Assembly: GCF_000308695.1 (NCBI RefSeq)
Contig: NZ_BAGG01000002.1
Span: 62,001 to 126,000 of the forward strand
DNA length: 64,000 bases
Source: Nocardia takedensis NBRC 100417
GTDB taxonomy: Bacteria; Actinomycetota; Actinomycetes; Mycobacteriales; Mycobacteriaceae
Direction of reading: 5' to 3'
A model generated the notes under the pieces. The model was not told the origin of the DNA and searched no databases. It saw nothing but the letters and a program-made list of their open reading frames with translations. The stretch's first letter is position 1, and each line of letters opens with the position of its first letter. The position numbers and the translations under genes were made by a program. Of the stretch, positions 49,718 through 59,562 are shown in pieces.

Positions 49718-52700
49718 TCAGCGGATCCGGATCGGGTCCTGTTTCGACCAGCCGGCGCGATCGACCACCGAGACGTCGATGGTCGCCGGATCGGCCCCCG
49801 GCACGTACGGGGTGAACCGTTCTAGCGAACCCCAGTCCCGTCCCCAGTCCTCGTCCAGGTAGCTCGGCACCGTCTGCGCCTCGGCGATCAACCCGGTCCA
49901 GCCGAGCGGGCCGCCGCCGATGTCGTCCTGCCACGCGTTGGAGGCGTCCGAGCCGACCCGGTCCGGCAGGATGCGCCAGTCCGGCACCTCCGCGACCCCG
50001 TCGCGGTGGTCGAACGGGCGCTGGCACGGGAAGGCGAGCCCGACATGCCAGTCCAGCAGCACCGGATCGCTCGAGCCGACCACGTCGTTCAACGGGCGCA
50101 GGTGCGGCAACCGGGGCGGGGTGACCGCCAGCCACTGCCGCTGGGTGATGTCGTTGTCGACGGCCACCAGGCGCACCGCGTTCGCCTCGACGGGCAACTG
50201 GTCCAACGGCACCCGCAGATTGCGCCACGACGGCGCGGGACCGATGTCGAGCGGAACCACCGAGCCCAGCGTGGTCACCGTGCCGTCGGCCGCCCTCGTC
50301 CCGTACTCGAGGCGCAGATCCTGGCCGTAGGTGAGCACCCCGTCGGCGTCCACCGAGCGGATGCGGCCCGCCGCCGTCACCACCAGGACCCGGTAGGCCG
50401 GGTCGTGGCGCATGCTGTCGGCCAGATCGAGGCGATACCACTGCGATTCGAGCGCGGCCTGCCGCTGCTCACCGTCCTGGTAGCTGCCCAGGACCGGGGT
50501 GCGCGCCGGATCGAGCCCGAAGGGCAGCGCCACCGAACTGCCGTTGAGGCCCGCCCGTTCGGTCGTGCCGCCGCCGGTGCCCGCGCCGGTGGTGTCGGTG
50601 GTCTTGTTGGCGGAATCCTTGTCGATCGAATTCGCGCCGCCCGTCACGGTCTCCTCCGCGTCGGCGGTGAGATCATCGGCGACGCCGTCGGGCGTGAACC
50701 CCTTGGTGCCGGGGCCCGCGAGACCGTCGGCGTGGGAGCCCTCGAACGGTGACAGCAGCGAATCGGCCGTGTCGGTCTCCACCAGGACGTCGTCGGCCAG
50801 GCCGCACGGATCACCGGTCATGGCCGCGACATTCGACTTCGCGATCGAATAGGCCGGGTACTGGGTGACCGCCGCCTTGGCCAGCGAGGCCACCTCGAAC
50901 AGCACCAGCACCGCAGCCGCGATCGTCAGCGGGGCCGAGGCGAACCGGTCGAACCGGTTCGGCGGCGCGGGAGCGCGATAGGGCTCGCGGAAGTGCAGCC
51001 AGACCGCCCACAGCAGCGCCAGACCGCTCAGGCCGAGGAACAGCGTCGAGACGCCCTTGCCCGCGACCAGCGGCGCCTTGTCCCACCACGGCACACCGTA
51101 ACTGGAGACGTACCACCACCCGTTGGAGCCGGTGAAGGTGATCGCGAGCAGGAACAGCACCGCCGCCGCGAACAGCGCGCGGTTGCGCGGCGCGCGAATC
51201 CCGGCGCTGCCCACCGCGACCGCCGCCAACGCGGCCAGCGACCCGGCCAGTCCGGCGTAGACGCCGAAGTGGTGGGTCCACTTGGTCGGGGTGAACATCA
51301 TCAGCAGCAGCGAGGCGAACACGATGCCGAGGATGCGCACCGACGGACCGCGCGAGGTGCCGGGGATGCGGCCCTTGCGCAGCACCTGCAACACGCAGAC
51401 CAGCAGGCACAGCAGCATGACCAGCACGCCGAAGCGCCGCGACAGCGATCCGTCGGGCGCGAGCATCAGCAGTGAGTCCCAGCGGGTGCGCTCGTCGAAC
51501 CAGGCGACGTTGGGCCCGACGATGGTGCGAACCCTGGTGGCCTCCATGACCGTCGCCAACGTCTGGTCGGCGAACACCACGATGAGCACCAGGGTGCCCG
51601 CCGCCAGGCCGGGCCCGATCAGCGCCGCGTAGCGCAGCGCCACGGTCAGCGGGGCGCGGCGCGGGGCGGGATCGACGGTGTCGCGGGCGGTTCCGCGCGG
51701 CAGCGACCCTTGGGCGCGTTCGACGATGATCTGCAACACCGGCCGGGACCCGGCGATCAGCGCGGCGATGCAGATCAGCCCGGTAGGACCGGCGGCCAGC
51801 GAGAACGCCGCGATCATGACGCCGATCGCCGCGGGAAGCAGGCGTCCGGTGGCGATCGCGCGCTCGATCGAACACCAGGTCAGCAGCGCGCCCGCGGCGA
51901 TCAGCGGTTCGGGCCGCAGGCCGTTGTCGTAGGGCAGCCAGAAGGCCAGGAAGACGAGGCCGGCCGTCCACACCGCGACCCGGTGCGCGCGTACCCGCGC
52001 GCCGAGTCGCGGCAGCACCTCGCGGCTGATCACCAACCAGCACACGATGCCCGCCAGCAGTGTGGGCAGTCGCATCCACGGACTGGCCGCCGAGACCTTC
52101 GTCATCCAGGCCAGGACTTCGTAGGACCAGCCGAAGGGGGCTTCGGGAACGGCGAACCAGCGGTAGTAGTTGGCCATGTAGCCCGAATGTTCCGACGCGC
52201 GGGCCATGTTCAGGATGTAGCCGTCGTCGGAGGTGTTGGCGCCGATGACGTGCCAGAGCAGCAGCGTGCCGAGCACGGCCGCGTCGACCGGGCCGAAGCG
52301 CCACCAGTGCGCGGGCAGGAAGCGGCGCGCGCGGCGGCCGTCGGAGGTGTCAAGCATGTGCAGCGCGAGCAGCGCGATCACCGTGCACAGCGCCGCGGCG
52401 ATCATGACGAGCAGTTTCAGCGCGCTGGGAGTGGAGGAGAACCGGGAGTCGATGTCGACGTGTACGCGCGCGTCGGCGATCCGCGCGGCGTCCAGGTCGG
52501 TGAACAGCCCGACCACCTGCGGGCGGATGTCGCGGGTGACGGTGTTGCGGAACGGGGTTCCGTCCGCGCGGTTCACGCCGGTGAATTCGGCGGTGGTGCC
52601 GGCGGCCGAGGCCTCGACGGTGATCGCCGCGCACCCGCCGATCTCGGCGACCGGCGCCGACAGCAGCGGTACGTCGCGCTGGATGATCGACACCGTGCCC

Positions 52701-53065
52701 TCCGACACCGCGACCACCAGTCCCTTGGCGGTGGCCTGTCCGGAGGCGAGGGGCACCGTGTTCAGCAGTGTCAGCGCGGCAGCGGGTTCCGTGCCCGGCG
52801 GCGGCGCGGTCTCGGCGGGGGGTGCGCCCGCGGCGTCGCGGAGGACCGAACAGGGCAGCGAGGCGGTCAGGCGCAGCGGTTCGTAGGAGACCAACGGCGC
52901 GGTGACATCCGTACTCGCGCCCGCCTGCGGCCAGTCCAGCGTGGCCTGGTCCTGACGCACCGGCAGCAGCGGGGTCAGCAGCGCCAGGACGAATCCGAGA
53001 AATCCGGAGACGAGGGCGATCAGGCGGTAACGGTCAAACGCTGGAGTCGATCGGTCCGGTCGCAC
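49718..53065 (-). CDS. Emb-family arabinosyltransferase, second copy
   Basis: 1115 residues. Same architecture as the first copy: N-terminal helix and beta domain, polytopic core with GT-C motif in NTSDDGYILNM, and a C-terminal carbohydrate-binding part ending with LAFPCQRPFDHRDG and DWGRDWGSLERFT. The ethambutol-306 equivalent is also Met. The GTG at 53065 lies 11 bases after the stop of the upstream membrane protein and has no ribosome site, so translation is probably coupled. It closes the arabinan block dprE1-dprE2-aftA-X-emb and runs convergent to the first emb. Subtype (EmbA, B or C) not assigned. Confidence 0.93.
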   Translation of the reverse strand: MRPDRSTPAFDRYRLIALVSGFLGFVLALLTPLLPVRQDQATLDWPQAGASTDVTAPLVSYEPLRLTASLPCSVLRDAAGAPPAETAPPPGTEPAAALTLLNTVPLASGQATAKGLVVAVSEGTVSIIQRDVPLLSAPVAEIGGCAAITVEASAAGTTAEFTGVNRADGTPFRNTVTRDIRPQVVGLFTDLDAARIADARVHVDIDSRFSSTPSALKLLVMIAAALCTVIALLALHMLDTSDGRRARRFLPAHWWRFGPVDAAVLGTLLLWHVIGANTSDDGYILNMARASEHSGYMANYYRWFAVPEAPFGWSYEVLAWMTKVSAASPWMRLPTLLAGIVCWLVISREVLPRLGARVRAHRVAVWTAGLVFLAFWLPYDNGLRPEPLIAAGALLTWCSIERAIATGRLLPAAIGVMIAAFSLAAGPTGLICIAALIAGSRPVLQIIVERAQGSLPRGTARDTVDPAPRRAPLTVALRYAALIGPGLAAGTLVLIVVFADQTLATVMEATRVRTIVGPNVAWFDERTRWDSLLMLAPDGSLSRRFGVLVMLLCLLVCVLQVLRKGRIPGTSRGPSVRILGIVFASLLLMMFTPTKWTHHFGVYAGLAGSLAALAAVAVGSAGIRAPRNRALFAAAVLFLLAITFTGSNGWWYVSSYGVPWWDKAPLVAGKGVSTLFLGLSGLALLWAVWLHFREPYRAPAPPNRFDRFASAPLTIAAAVLVLFEVASLAKAAVTQYPAYSIAKSNVAAMTGDPCGLADDVLVETDTADSLLSPFEGSHADGLAGPGTKGFTPDGVADDLTADAEETVTGGANSIDKDSANKTTDTTGAGTGGGTTERAGLNGSSVALPFGLDPARTPVLGSYQDGEQRQAALESQWYRLDLADSMRHDPAYRVLVVTAAGRIRSVDADGVLTYGQDLRLEYGTRAADGTVTTLGSVVPLDIGPAPSWRNLRVPLDQLPVEANAVRLVAVDNDITQRQWLAVTPPRLPHLRPLNDVVGSSDPVLLDWHVGLAFPCQRPFDHRDGVAEVPDWRILPDRVGSDASNAWQDDIGGGPLGWTGLIAEAQTVPSYLDEDWGRDWGSLERFTPYVPGADPATIDVSVVDRAGWSKQDPIRIR

Positions 53066-53076
53066 GGGGGTTCATG

Positions 53077-54909
53077 CTAGCCACCGTCGTAGCCGCCGTG
53101 CCGGACGTCCCAGATCCACACGTCCTGAACGCGGGTGGGCAGGAAGCCGACCAGGGCGGTGACCGTGCTGCGCAGGACGTCGGCGTTGCGCGTGGCGGGC
53201 AGCACCAACAGGTCCGCGCGCCAGAAGTTCAGGTCCGTTACGGCTTCGGCGCGCTGCTGGTCACCGATCTCCGGGACCAGTCCGGTCTCCTGGGCGTGCA
53301 CCAGCAGGGCGACGGTCGGCCGGAACTCCGGGCCGTAGATCCCCTTGCGGTCGGTGCTGGTGGGGCCGACGAAATAGCCGCCCGCCAGCGGGAATCCGAA
53401 GTCGGCCGCGCTCTGCCAGCGCAACTGTCCGGCCTCGGCGGGGCGCGGCGGCGGGATGACCACCACCGAGCCGCGATCCACGTAACGGTTGACGGTGCCG
53501 TCGGCGAAGAACGCGGGCGTGGCAGGTCGTTCGACCACGGGCAGGATCGTCGGCGTCAACGGGAGCAGCGCCAGGCCGAGCGCGGCGAACCAGGCGAGCG
53601 GCCTGCGGTCGCCCGCCGACGCCCGCCAAGTGGTGACCGCGCGCTGGGTGGCCAGCGCGAGGATCGCGGCGATGGCGGGCACGGCGGCCATGGTGAGCCG
53701 CGATTCCAGCACGGAGTTCAGGACGGGCACGTGTTCGGCCCACCGCCACGGCAGGGCGACCCCGGTGGGCTGCTTGCCCAGCATCGCCACCGAGCCCAGC
53801 GACAGCACCCCGAACAGCAGGATCACCGCGGTCGCGGCGCGCACCACCCGGTCCCGCCACAGCAGCAGCACCGTCACGGCCAGCAGCAACAGCAGCGGCC
53901 ACCCGAAGTAGGCGTTCTGTTCGGTGTCGTTGATCGCGACGTACTGGCCGGGCAGGAACATCCCGCCCAGGGATTCCGACGGGAACTGCGCCAAGGTCTT
54001 GAGGTCGTTGCCCATCGGGCCGTGGTCGAGGGTGCGGTAGCTCTGCGCTCCGAAGAACTGCCACCACAGCGGAACGGCGGTCAGGGTGAGGGTGAGCACC
54101 GCGGCGGCGGCGACGGTGGGGGCGATCGCGACCAGGGCGCGCAGGCCGATGCGCGGTGCGTGCAGGTGGTAGGCGACGGCGAACACGCCGAAGGCCAGCG
54201 CGAAGATCAGCAGCGGTTCCTCGCCGAGGGCGATCTGCGCGGCGACCAGCAGACCGAGCGTCACGATGTCGCGCCATCGCGCCCGGGGCGCGTCGGGGTC
54301 GGTCAGTCCGCGCCGCGCGACCCGGATCAGCAGACCCGCGATGACCGGCAGCAGTCCCAGAGCGACGAAATTCGGGTGCGCGTTGGCGTGCGAGATCATC
54401 GCCGGGGCGAAGCCGCAGAACAGGCCGCCGATCCCGGCCGCGAGGCGCGAGTCGACCAGTTCCCGGGAGAACAGCCAGTACCAGGCGTAGGCGGTGCAGG
54501 CCAGGCCCAGCGTGAGGGCCAGCACGTAGGTGACGGTCGGGCCGAACAGCAGCGTGACCGGGGTGAGCGGGATGCCGACGCCGAACATGGCGGTGTTGGC
54601 CATCATGTTCACGCCCGCCGGATAGTTCTGGAGCGTGGTGCCCAGCGGGTTCTCCAGATTCGCCACCGAATGCGCGGTGACGGCGAAGAACCATTCCCAC
54701 ATGGTCTGGTCCTGGCCGCTCTTGATCAGGTAGCCGCCCGCGGTGTCGCGCCACTGACCCGACAGCACGACGACGGCCGCACCCAGATACAGCGCGGCGG
54801 CGAGCAGGTCCGCTCGCGCGGCGCGCAGTCGGCGCAGCAGGACCGCGCCCCGTGCGGGCGCCGGGGCGAGCAGGCTCCCGCTGTCCGCTTCGGGCGGGGT
54901 CTCGAGCAC
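53077..54909 (-). CDS. Polytopic GT-C-like membrane protein, unassigned, between aftA and emb
   Basis: 610 residues from GTG 54909. A longer frame from GTG 54999 exists, but the added 30 codons use rare third bases unlike the gene, so I reject it. About 11-12 hydrophobic segments are followed by an extracytoplasmic C-terminal domain of about 150 residues. The first external loop has GQDQTMWEWFF and NYPAGVNMMANT, an acidic-residue layout reminiscent of GT-C glycosyltransferases. No named family is recognised. It is placed between aftA and the second emb, in the operon where M. tuberculosis has embC and embA. A role in polymerising or modifying arabinan is an inference from context. Confidence 0.8.
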   Translation of the reverse strand: MLETPPEADSGSLLAPAPARGAVLLRRLRAARADLLAAALYLGAAVVVLSGQWRDTAGGYLIKSGQDQTMWEWFFAVTAHSVANLENPLGTTLQNYPAGVNMMANTAMFGVGIPLTPVTLLFGPTVTYVLALTLGLACTAYAWYWLFSRELVDSRLAAGIGGLFCGFAPAMISHANAHPNFVALGLLPVIAGLLIRVARRGLTDPDAPRARWRDIVTLGLLVAAQIALGEEPLLIFALAFGVFAVAYHLHAPRIGLRALVAIAPTVAAAAVLTLTLTAVPLWWQFFGAQSYRTLDHGPMGNDLKTLAQFPSESLGGMFLPGQYVAINDTEQNAYFGWPLLLLLAVTVLLLWRDRVVRAATAVILLFGVLSLGSVAMLGKQPTGVALPWRWAEHVPVLNSVLESRLTMAAVPAIAAILALATQRAVTTWRASAGDRRPLAWFAALGLALLPLTPTILPVVERPATPAFFADGTVNRYVDRGSVVVIPPPRPAEAGQLRWQSAADFGFPLAGGYFVGPTSTDRKGIYGPEFRPTVALLVHAQETGLVPEIGDQQRAEAVTDLNFWRADLLVLPATRNADVLRSTVTALVGFLPTRVQDVWIWDVRHGGYDGG

Positions 54910-55111
54910 CGCCGTCGATCCGTCTCGTCCGCCTCGATCGACGTTTCCCGCGCGCACCTGCCGACTACTCCAACATTCTCGACGTCCGAACCTGCCCACA
55001 CCCTAGGTTCGGCGGCTGTGCGGCGCACTCGACGTTCCTGAGAAGAAGTTGGCACTGCCCCTTGGAGTATCCAGTCCCGCCCGGTCCAATCCGTGACGCG
55101 ACCCACCCGCG

Positions 55112-57091
55112 TCAGCGACGGACGGTGACCAGGGTGAACGGGCCGATATCGGTGACCGTGAACGCCGGGTCGGCGAACAGACGGGCGGGGAAGGCCACCG
55201 TGTAGCGCTTGACGTTCGGGTCGTTGGGATAGACGTCGGCGGCCAGTCGCAGCGTGTAGTTCTCGCCGGAGCGCCGGAACAGGAACGCGTCCGGTCCGCG
55301 CCAGGGTGTCGCGTCGATCGCGGCGCGCAGTTCGGCGGGGCTGTCGAGTTCGCTCCAGGTCTTGATGGCGGCGGCCCGGCCCGCGAAATCGGCGAGTGGG
55401 TTGGCGTAATGCGAGGTCAGCGCCTGGAAACCGAAGTACGGATAGTAGGACAGGAAGCTGGTGTCGGCGGTCAGGACGACGGTGTCGTCGCGGGGGCGCC
55501 CGGTCTGGGCCAGCAGCGCCGCGTCGATGTCGCGGTAGTGCCAGATCGCGGATTCCTTGCCGCGGTCCCCGCGCACGCCGTCGCCGTCGGTGTCGGTGTA
55601 GGCGGTGGTGATCTCGGGTTCGAGCACGTGCGGGATGTCGCGGACGAAGGCGAGCGCGCCGAGCAGGGCCACGGCCGCCGCGGCCACCCGGAAGCGGGCC
55701 GGTTCGTTGAACGCCTGGTAGGCGGCGCGCGCCCCCTCGACGAAACCGAACGCGCCCGCGGCGGACAGCAGGACCAGCAGCGGCGCTTCGAGCCGGAACG
55801 AGAGCAGGGTGGTGCCCGCCGCGGTCGCCAGCATCGACAGCAGCGTCCACAGGTAGATCGCGACGACGCCGAGGCCGAGGGCCTGCGCGCGGCGGGAGGA
55901 GGCGGCGCGCACGATCAGCCACAGCGTGCCGATCAGGCACAGCGCGCCGAGCAGCGAGAAGTCGACCATCGGCAGCGGCAGTTCGGCGCCCGACTCGGGC
56001 AGGTAGTGCAGCGCCGTCCCGGAGCCCGCGGTCTTCGTGGTCAAGGTCTTCAGCAGGTACGGCAGCCACACCGTGGCCGCGACCAGGCCCGCGATCATCG
56101 CGATCACGACCATCCGCAGCAGCGGCGGCACCGCCGCGCGCCAGGCCCGGACCGGCTCGGTCGCCTTCGTCCGGCGCGCCTCGGACCTGAACGTGTACAC
56201 CGCGATGGCGGCGGCGGTGAGCCCCATCAGGAAGACGGCGAAGGCCGCGACCAGGAAGTACAGCGTGTAGAAGGTCGCGCCGAGCCCGAGGAACAGCCCT
56301 GTCCCCAGCACCGCGCCCCATCCACCCGCCGTCGCGGCGGTCGTCGTCGCCTCGGCGGGCCGGTGGATAGCCCCCCAGGCCAGCACCAGCGCCGGGGCCA
56401 GCAGCACCACGATGACCGCGCTGTACGCCTCGGGCGCGGCGTAGGCGAGGGTGACCGCCGTGGTCGCCGCCGTCACCGCGACCGCCCAGTCCGCCCGGAT
56501 GAGTTTCGACCACAGCACCAGCGCCAGCACCGCGGCCACGGCCAGCGACCCGATCGCGTACGGCTTGTAGGCTTCCCAGCCGTCCATGCCGAGCACGTTC
56601 GCGACCCGTCCGCCGACCCAGAACCAGCCCGCCGGGTACATCGGCGGCAGGTCGATGTAGGTCATGTCGCGCAGCGCGGGACTGTCGGTGAGCCGGGTCA
56701 GGTATTCGGTGCGGAACTCCTGGTCCACCGAGATCCCGAACAGGTACAGCTTCGTCGCGGCCAATGGCATGCCGAGGGTGACGGTCACGAACGTCGAGAT
56801 CCCGACCCAGGACAGCGGTTTCGCGAGCCACGGCCACCGGCGCATCCGGATCAGCACGATCGAGGCCACCAGCAGCGCCGCCGCGACGACCTGGCCGACG
56901 GTCGTCAACGCCAGCGTCACGTGCGAGGAGTTGAACGCGGGCCAGTCCACCAGCGAGAACGCGACCAGACCCACCGCGGCCACCACGATCGCGACCAGCG
57001 TCGCGAGCAGCGCCTCACCGAGCCCCGAGGCCAGGTGACGACCCAGGACCGCGCCGCGGCGGCCGGTGGGGACAGGTCCGATAACTCGCAT
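55112..57091 (-). CDS. aftA: Galactan 5-O-arabinofuranosyltransferase AftA
   Basis: 659 residues (M. tuberculosis AftA about 643). ATG 57091 is preceded by GGAGG five bases upstream. Around 11 membrane helices and a soluble C-terminal domain; the motif GISVDQEFRTEYLTRLTDS in the first external loop and DLPPMYPAGWFWVGGR are typical of AftA (GT85). It places the first arabinose residues on the galactan, priming Emb action. A gap of 139 bases separates it from dprE2 and 202 from the next gene, in which I see no clear signal. Confidence 0.95.
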   Translation of the reverse strand: MRVIGPVPTGRRGAVLGRHLASGLGEALLATLVAIVVAAVGLVAFSLVDWPAFNSSHVTLALTTVGQVVAAALLVASIVLIRMRRWPWLAKPLSWVGISTFVTVTLGMPLAATKLYLFGISVDQEFRTEYLTRLTDSPALRDMTYIDLPPMYPAGWFWVGGRVANVLGMDGWEAYKPYAIGSLAVAAVLALVLWSKLIRADWAVAVTAATTAVTLAYAAPEAYSAVIVVLLAPALVLAWGAIHRPAEATTTAATAGGWGAVLGTGLFLGLGATFYTLYFLVAAFAVFLMGLTAAAIAVYTFRSEARRTKATEPVRAWRAAVPPLLRMVVIAMIAGLVAATVWLPYLLKTLTTKTAGSGTALHYLPESGAELPLPMVDFSLLGALCLIGTLWLIVRAASSRRAQALGLGVVAIYLWTLLSMLATAAGTTLLSFRLEAPLLVLLSAAGAFGFVEGARAAYQAFNEPARFRVAAAAVALLGALAFVRDIPHVLEPEITTAYTDTDGDGVRGDRGKESAIWHYRDIDAALLAQTGRPRDDTVVLTADTSFLSYYPYFGFQALTSHYANPLADFAGRAAAIKTWSELDSPAELRAAIDATPWRGPDAFLFRRSGENYTLRLAADVYPNDPNVKRYTVAFPARLFADPAFTVTDIGPFTLVTVRR

Positions 57092-57230
57092 TACGCCTCC
57101 GGGTTCGCTGCTCGGCTCCGTGTCGGGACGACCGCGGGAATGCCGCCGCGACGATGGTAACCATGCGCGGAAACACGCGAGCCGCACCGGTTCCCGGGGG
57201 AACGCGGCGCGGCTCGCGGAAAAGGAACTC

Positions 57231-58010
57231 TCAGAGGCCCAGACGACGGAAGATCGGGCGCGGGATGTGGCGCAGGATCATCATCACGTAGCGGAAGGCG
57301 CCGGGGGCCCAGATCAATTCCTTACCCCGCTCGGAAGCCGCCACCGCCAGCGCGGCCACCTCTTCCTTGTCGACGGTGAACGGCGCCTCCTTCGCGCCGG
57401 TCTCCTTCCAGTACGCCAAGGTGGTCGCGGTGCGCACCTGGCCCGGCCGTACGACCAGCACCCGCGGGCCGAACGGCTTCAGCGCCTCGCCCAGACCCAG
57501 GTAGAAGCCGTCCAGACCGGCCTTGGTCGAGCCGTAGACGAAGTTCGAGCGCTTGACCCGCTCACCCGCGGCCGAGGACATCGCGATGATGCGCCCGTAG
57601 CCCTGGTCCTTCATCTTCTCGCCGACCAGCACGCCCACCGACACCGCGGCGGTGTAGTTGATCTCGGCGATCTGCACGGCCTTGCGCTGGTCCTGCCACA
57701 GTTCCTCGGCATTGCCGAGCAGGCCGAACGCGACGATCGCCACGTCGACGTCACCCGCGTCCCAGGCCGCCTCGACGACCTTCGGGTGGCTGCCGGTGTC
57801 GAGCGCGTCGAAATCGACGACATCGACGGCGTTCGCGCCCGCGGCGCGCAGTTGCGCGACCGCGCCGTCGCGCAGCGGGTCACCGGGCAGGGCCGCGAGG
57901 ATGATGCGCGCCGGACCTTTCTTCAGGTACTCCGCGCATATCGCGAGGCCGATCTCCGAGGTTCCGCCCAGCAGCAGGATGGTCTGCGGGTTACCTACGG
58001 CATTGATCAC
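57231..58010 (-). CDS. dprE2: Decaprenylphosphoryl-2-keto-erythro-pentose reductase DprE2
   Basis: 259 residues (M. tuberculosis about 254). Rossmann motif [13 protein letters not shown] and active site YGSTKAG with Ser in MSSAAG, so the SDR triad is complete. It reduces the keto intermediate made by DprE1 with NADH to give decaprenyl-phosphoryl-arabinose, the only arabinan donor. The GTG start at 58010 overlaps the TGA of dprE1 (GTGA), as expected for the paired enzymes. A C-terminal hydrophobic tail ([17 protein letters not shown]) probably touches the membrane. Confidence 0.97.
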   Translation of the reverse strand: MINAVGNPQTILLLGGTSEIGLAICAEYLKKGPARIILAALPGDPLRDGAVAQLRAAGANAVDVVDFDALDTGSHPKVVEAAWDAGDVDVAIVAFGLLGNAEELWQDQRKAVQIAEINYTAAVSVGVLVGEKMKDQGYGRIIAMSSAAGERVKRSNFVYGSTKAGLDGFYLGLGEALKPFGPRVLVVRPGQVRTATTLAYWKETGAKEAPFTVDKEEVAALAVAASERGKELIWAPGAFRYVMMILRHIPRPIFRRLGL

Positions 58011-59470
58011 TGAAGCTCCAGCCTTCTCGCCATATCGGACATGAAAACGTTTGTGGGGTCGACCGAACGGCGGATCTTGATCCACTCGTCGATCCGGGGA
58101 TACATCTTGTGGAAGGACTCGGCGGTGGTCCGGGAATCCTTGCCGGTGTAGAGCCTGCCGCCGAATTCCAGGACGCGCTGATCGAGTTCGGTGACGAATT
58201 CGTTGAGACCCGCCTTGATCGGGAAGTCCAGGCAGACATTCCATCCCGGCATCGGGAAACTCAACGGGGCCTGGTTGCCGGCGCCGAAGTACTTGAACAC
58301 GTTCAGGAACGAGTAGTGCCCGGAGCGCTGCACATCGATGAGGATCTGCTTGAACTCCTGCACCGCCTCCGGCGGCACGACGAACTGGTACTGGAGGAAG
58401 CCGCGCGAACCGTAGGCGCGATTCCATTCGCCGAGCATGTCCAGCGGGTGGTAGAACGCCGTCAGGTTCTGCGTCTTGTCCCGGTAGGTGGTGCCCTTGC
58501 GGTACCAGACCTCGGTGGCCAGCGCGAAGGTCCGCTTGTTCAGCAGGCCGTTCGGGAACAGGTCGGGGAAGGTCAGGAAGGTCTTGCCGGTGAAGTCGAG
58601 CGGGTTCTTGCGCAGCTTCTTCGGCAGTTGGTCCAGCGTGGCCAGCGAACCCCGCGAGATCACCGCGCGGCCCAGCGCCGGCATCGGACTCATCGCGTCG
58701 AACCAGGCCGAGCTGTACTCGTAGCGGTCCTCGGAGCCGTCGCTGTGGAAGGCGATGGTCTCGTCCAACCCGGCGGTGACGTCGCCGTCGGCGATGAAGT
58801 ACGCCGTCTCGGTCGGCGTCATCTCGATCGTGGCGCGCAGGATGATGCCGGTGAGTCCGCAGCCGCCGACGGTGGCCCAGAACAGCTTGGCGTTCTTGCG
58901 CGGGGTGATGTGGTGCACGACGCCGTCGGCGGTCAGCAGTTCCATCGAGCGCACGTGGTTGCCGAAGCTGCCCGCGCTGTGGTGGTTCTTGCCGTGGATA
59001 TCGGAGCCGATCGCGCCGCCGACCGTCACCTGACGGGTGCCGGGCAGCACGGGAACCCACAGACCGAACGGCAGCGCCGCCTTCATCAACTGGTCCAGGT
59101 TCACGCCCGCGTCGACGTCGACGATGCGGCTGTCGCGGTCGATGCGGTGGATCCGGTTGAGCGCCGTCATGTCGATGACGAGGCCGCCCGCGTTCTGCGC
59201 GTTGTCGCCGTAGGAGCGACCGAGACCGCGGGCGATGACGCCGCGCCGCAGGTGCGCGGGCTTGCCGTCGTTGTCCTCGGCGACCATGGCCACGGCCTTG
59301 GCGATCACTTCGGGGTCCGGGGTTGACAGCACTTCGGCGGTGGTCGCGGCGGTGCGAGCCCATCCCGACAGCTTCCGGGTGTGCACGGGTAGCTCGTAGG
59401 AGGTCCCGTCGGCGCCGGTCGTCGTGTTCTCACCGGTCGGGGTGGTGGGGGTCGAGACTTTCGTGGACAT
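58007..59470 (-). CDS. dprE1: Decaprenylphosphoryl-beta-D-ribose oxidase DprE1
   Basis: 487 residues, FAD-dependent oxidase of the VAO type. The FAD segment [16 protein letters not shown] and the [19 protein letters not shown] region are conserved. Cys413 (GWNVCLDFP) corresponds to Cys387 of the M. tuberculosis enzyme, the residue that benzothiazinones modify, so susceptibility is expected. It oxidises the 2'-OH of decaprenyl-phosphoryl-ribose. ATG 59470 has no ribosome site, but TAGCCT (59484-59479) lies eight bases upstream, suggesting leaderless transcription. It heads the minus-strand arabinan block and is divergent from gtrA. Confidence 0.98.
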   Translation of the reverse strand: MSTKVSTPTTPTGENTTTGADGTSYELPVHTRKLSGWARTAATTAEVLSTPDPEVIAKAVAMVAEDNDGKPAHLRRGVIARGLGRSYGDNAQNAGGLVIDMTALNRIHRIDRDSRIVDVDAGVNLDQLMKAALPFGLWVPVLPGTRQVTVGGAIGSDIHGKNHHSAGSFGNHVRSMELLTADGVVHHITPRKNAKLFWATVGGCGLTGIILRATIEMTPTETAYFIADGDVTAGLDETIAFHSDGSEDRYEYSSAWFDAMSPMPALGRAVISRGSLATLDQLPKKLRKNPLDFTGKTFLTFPDLFPNGLLNKRTFALATEVWYRKGTTYRDKTQNLTAFYHPLDMLGEWNRAYGSRGFLQYQFVVPPEAVQEFKQILIDVQRSGHYSFLNVFKYFGAGNQAPLSFPMPGWNVCLDFPIKAGLNEFVTELDQRVLEFGGRLYTGKDSRTTAESFHKMYPRIDEWIKIRRSVDPTNVFMSDMARRLELQ

Positions 59471-59549
59471 CGAGATAGAGGCTACAGGTATCGCCCGCGA
59501 GGCGACCGCCCTCGCCGTACTCCCCGGTATGGCATACCTCTCCTGCCGT

Positions 59550-59555
59550 TAAGCT
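59550..59555 (+). promoter_or_regulatory. Probable leaderless -10 box of gtrA
   Basis: TAAGCT ends seven bases before GTG 59563, which has no ribosome site. The dprE1 start on the other strand has the same arrangement (TAGCCT, complement of 59479-59484, eight bases before ATG 59470). The two divergent promoters are about 80 bases apart. Confidence 0.45.
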
Positions 59556-59562
59556 CGTCGCC

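Noticed and set aside
49605..49862. 85-codon plus-strand frame over the end of the second emb
   Set aside because: More than half is antisense to emb, and there is no good ribosome site; at most the first 35 codons could be a remnant.
57231..59363. Apparent DprE1-region/DprE2 fusion frame
   Set aside because: The upstream half is DprE1 DNA in another frame; DprE2 starts at GTG 58010 overlapping the dprE1 stop.
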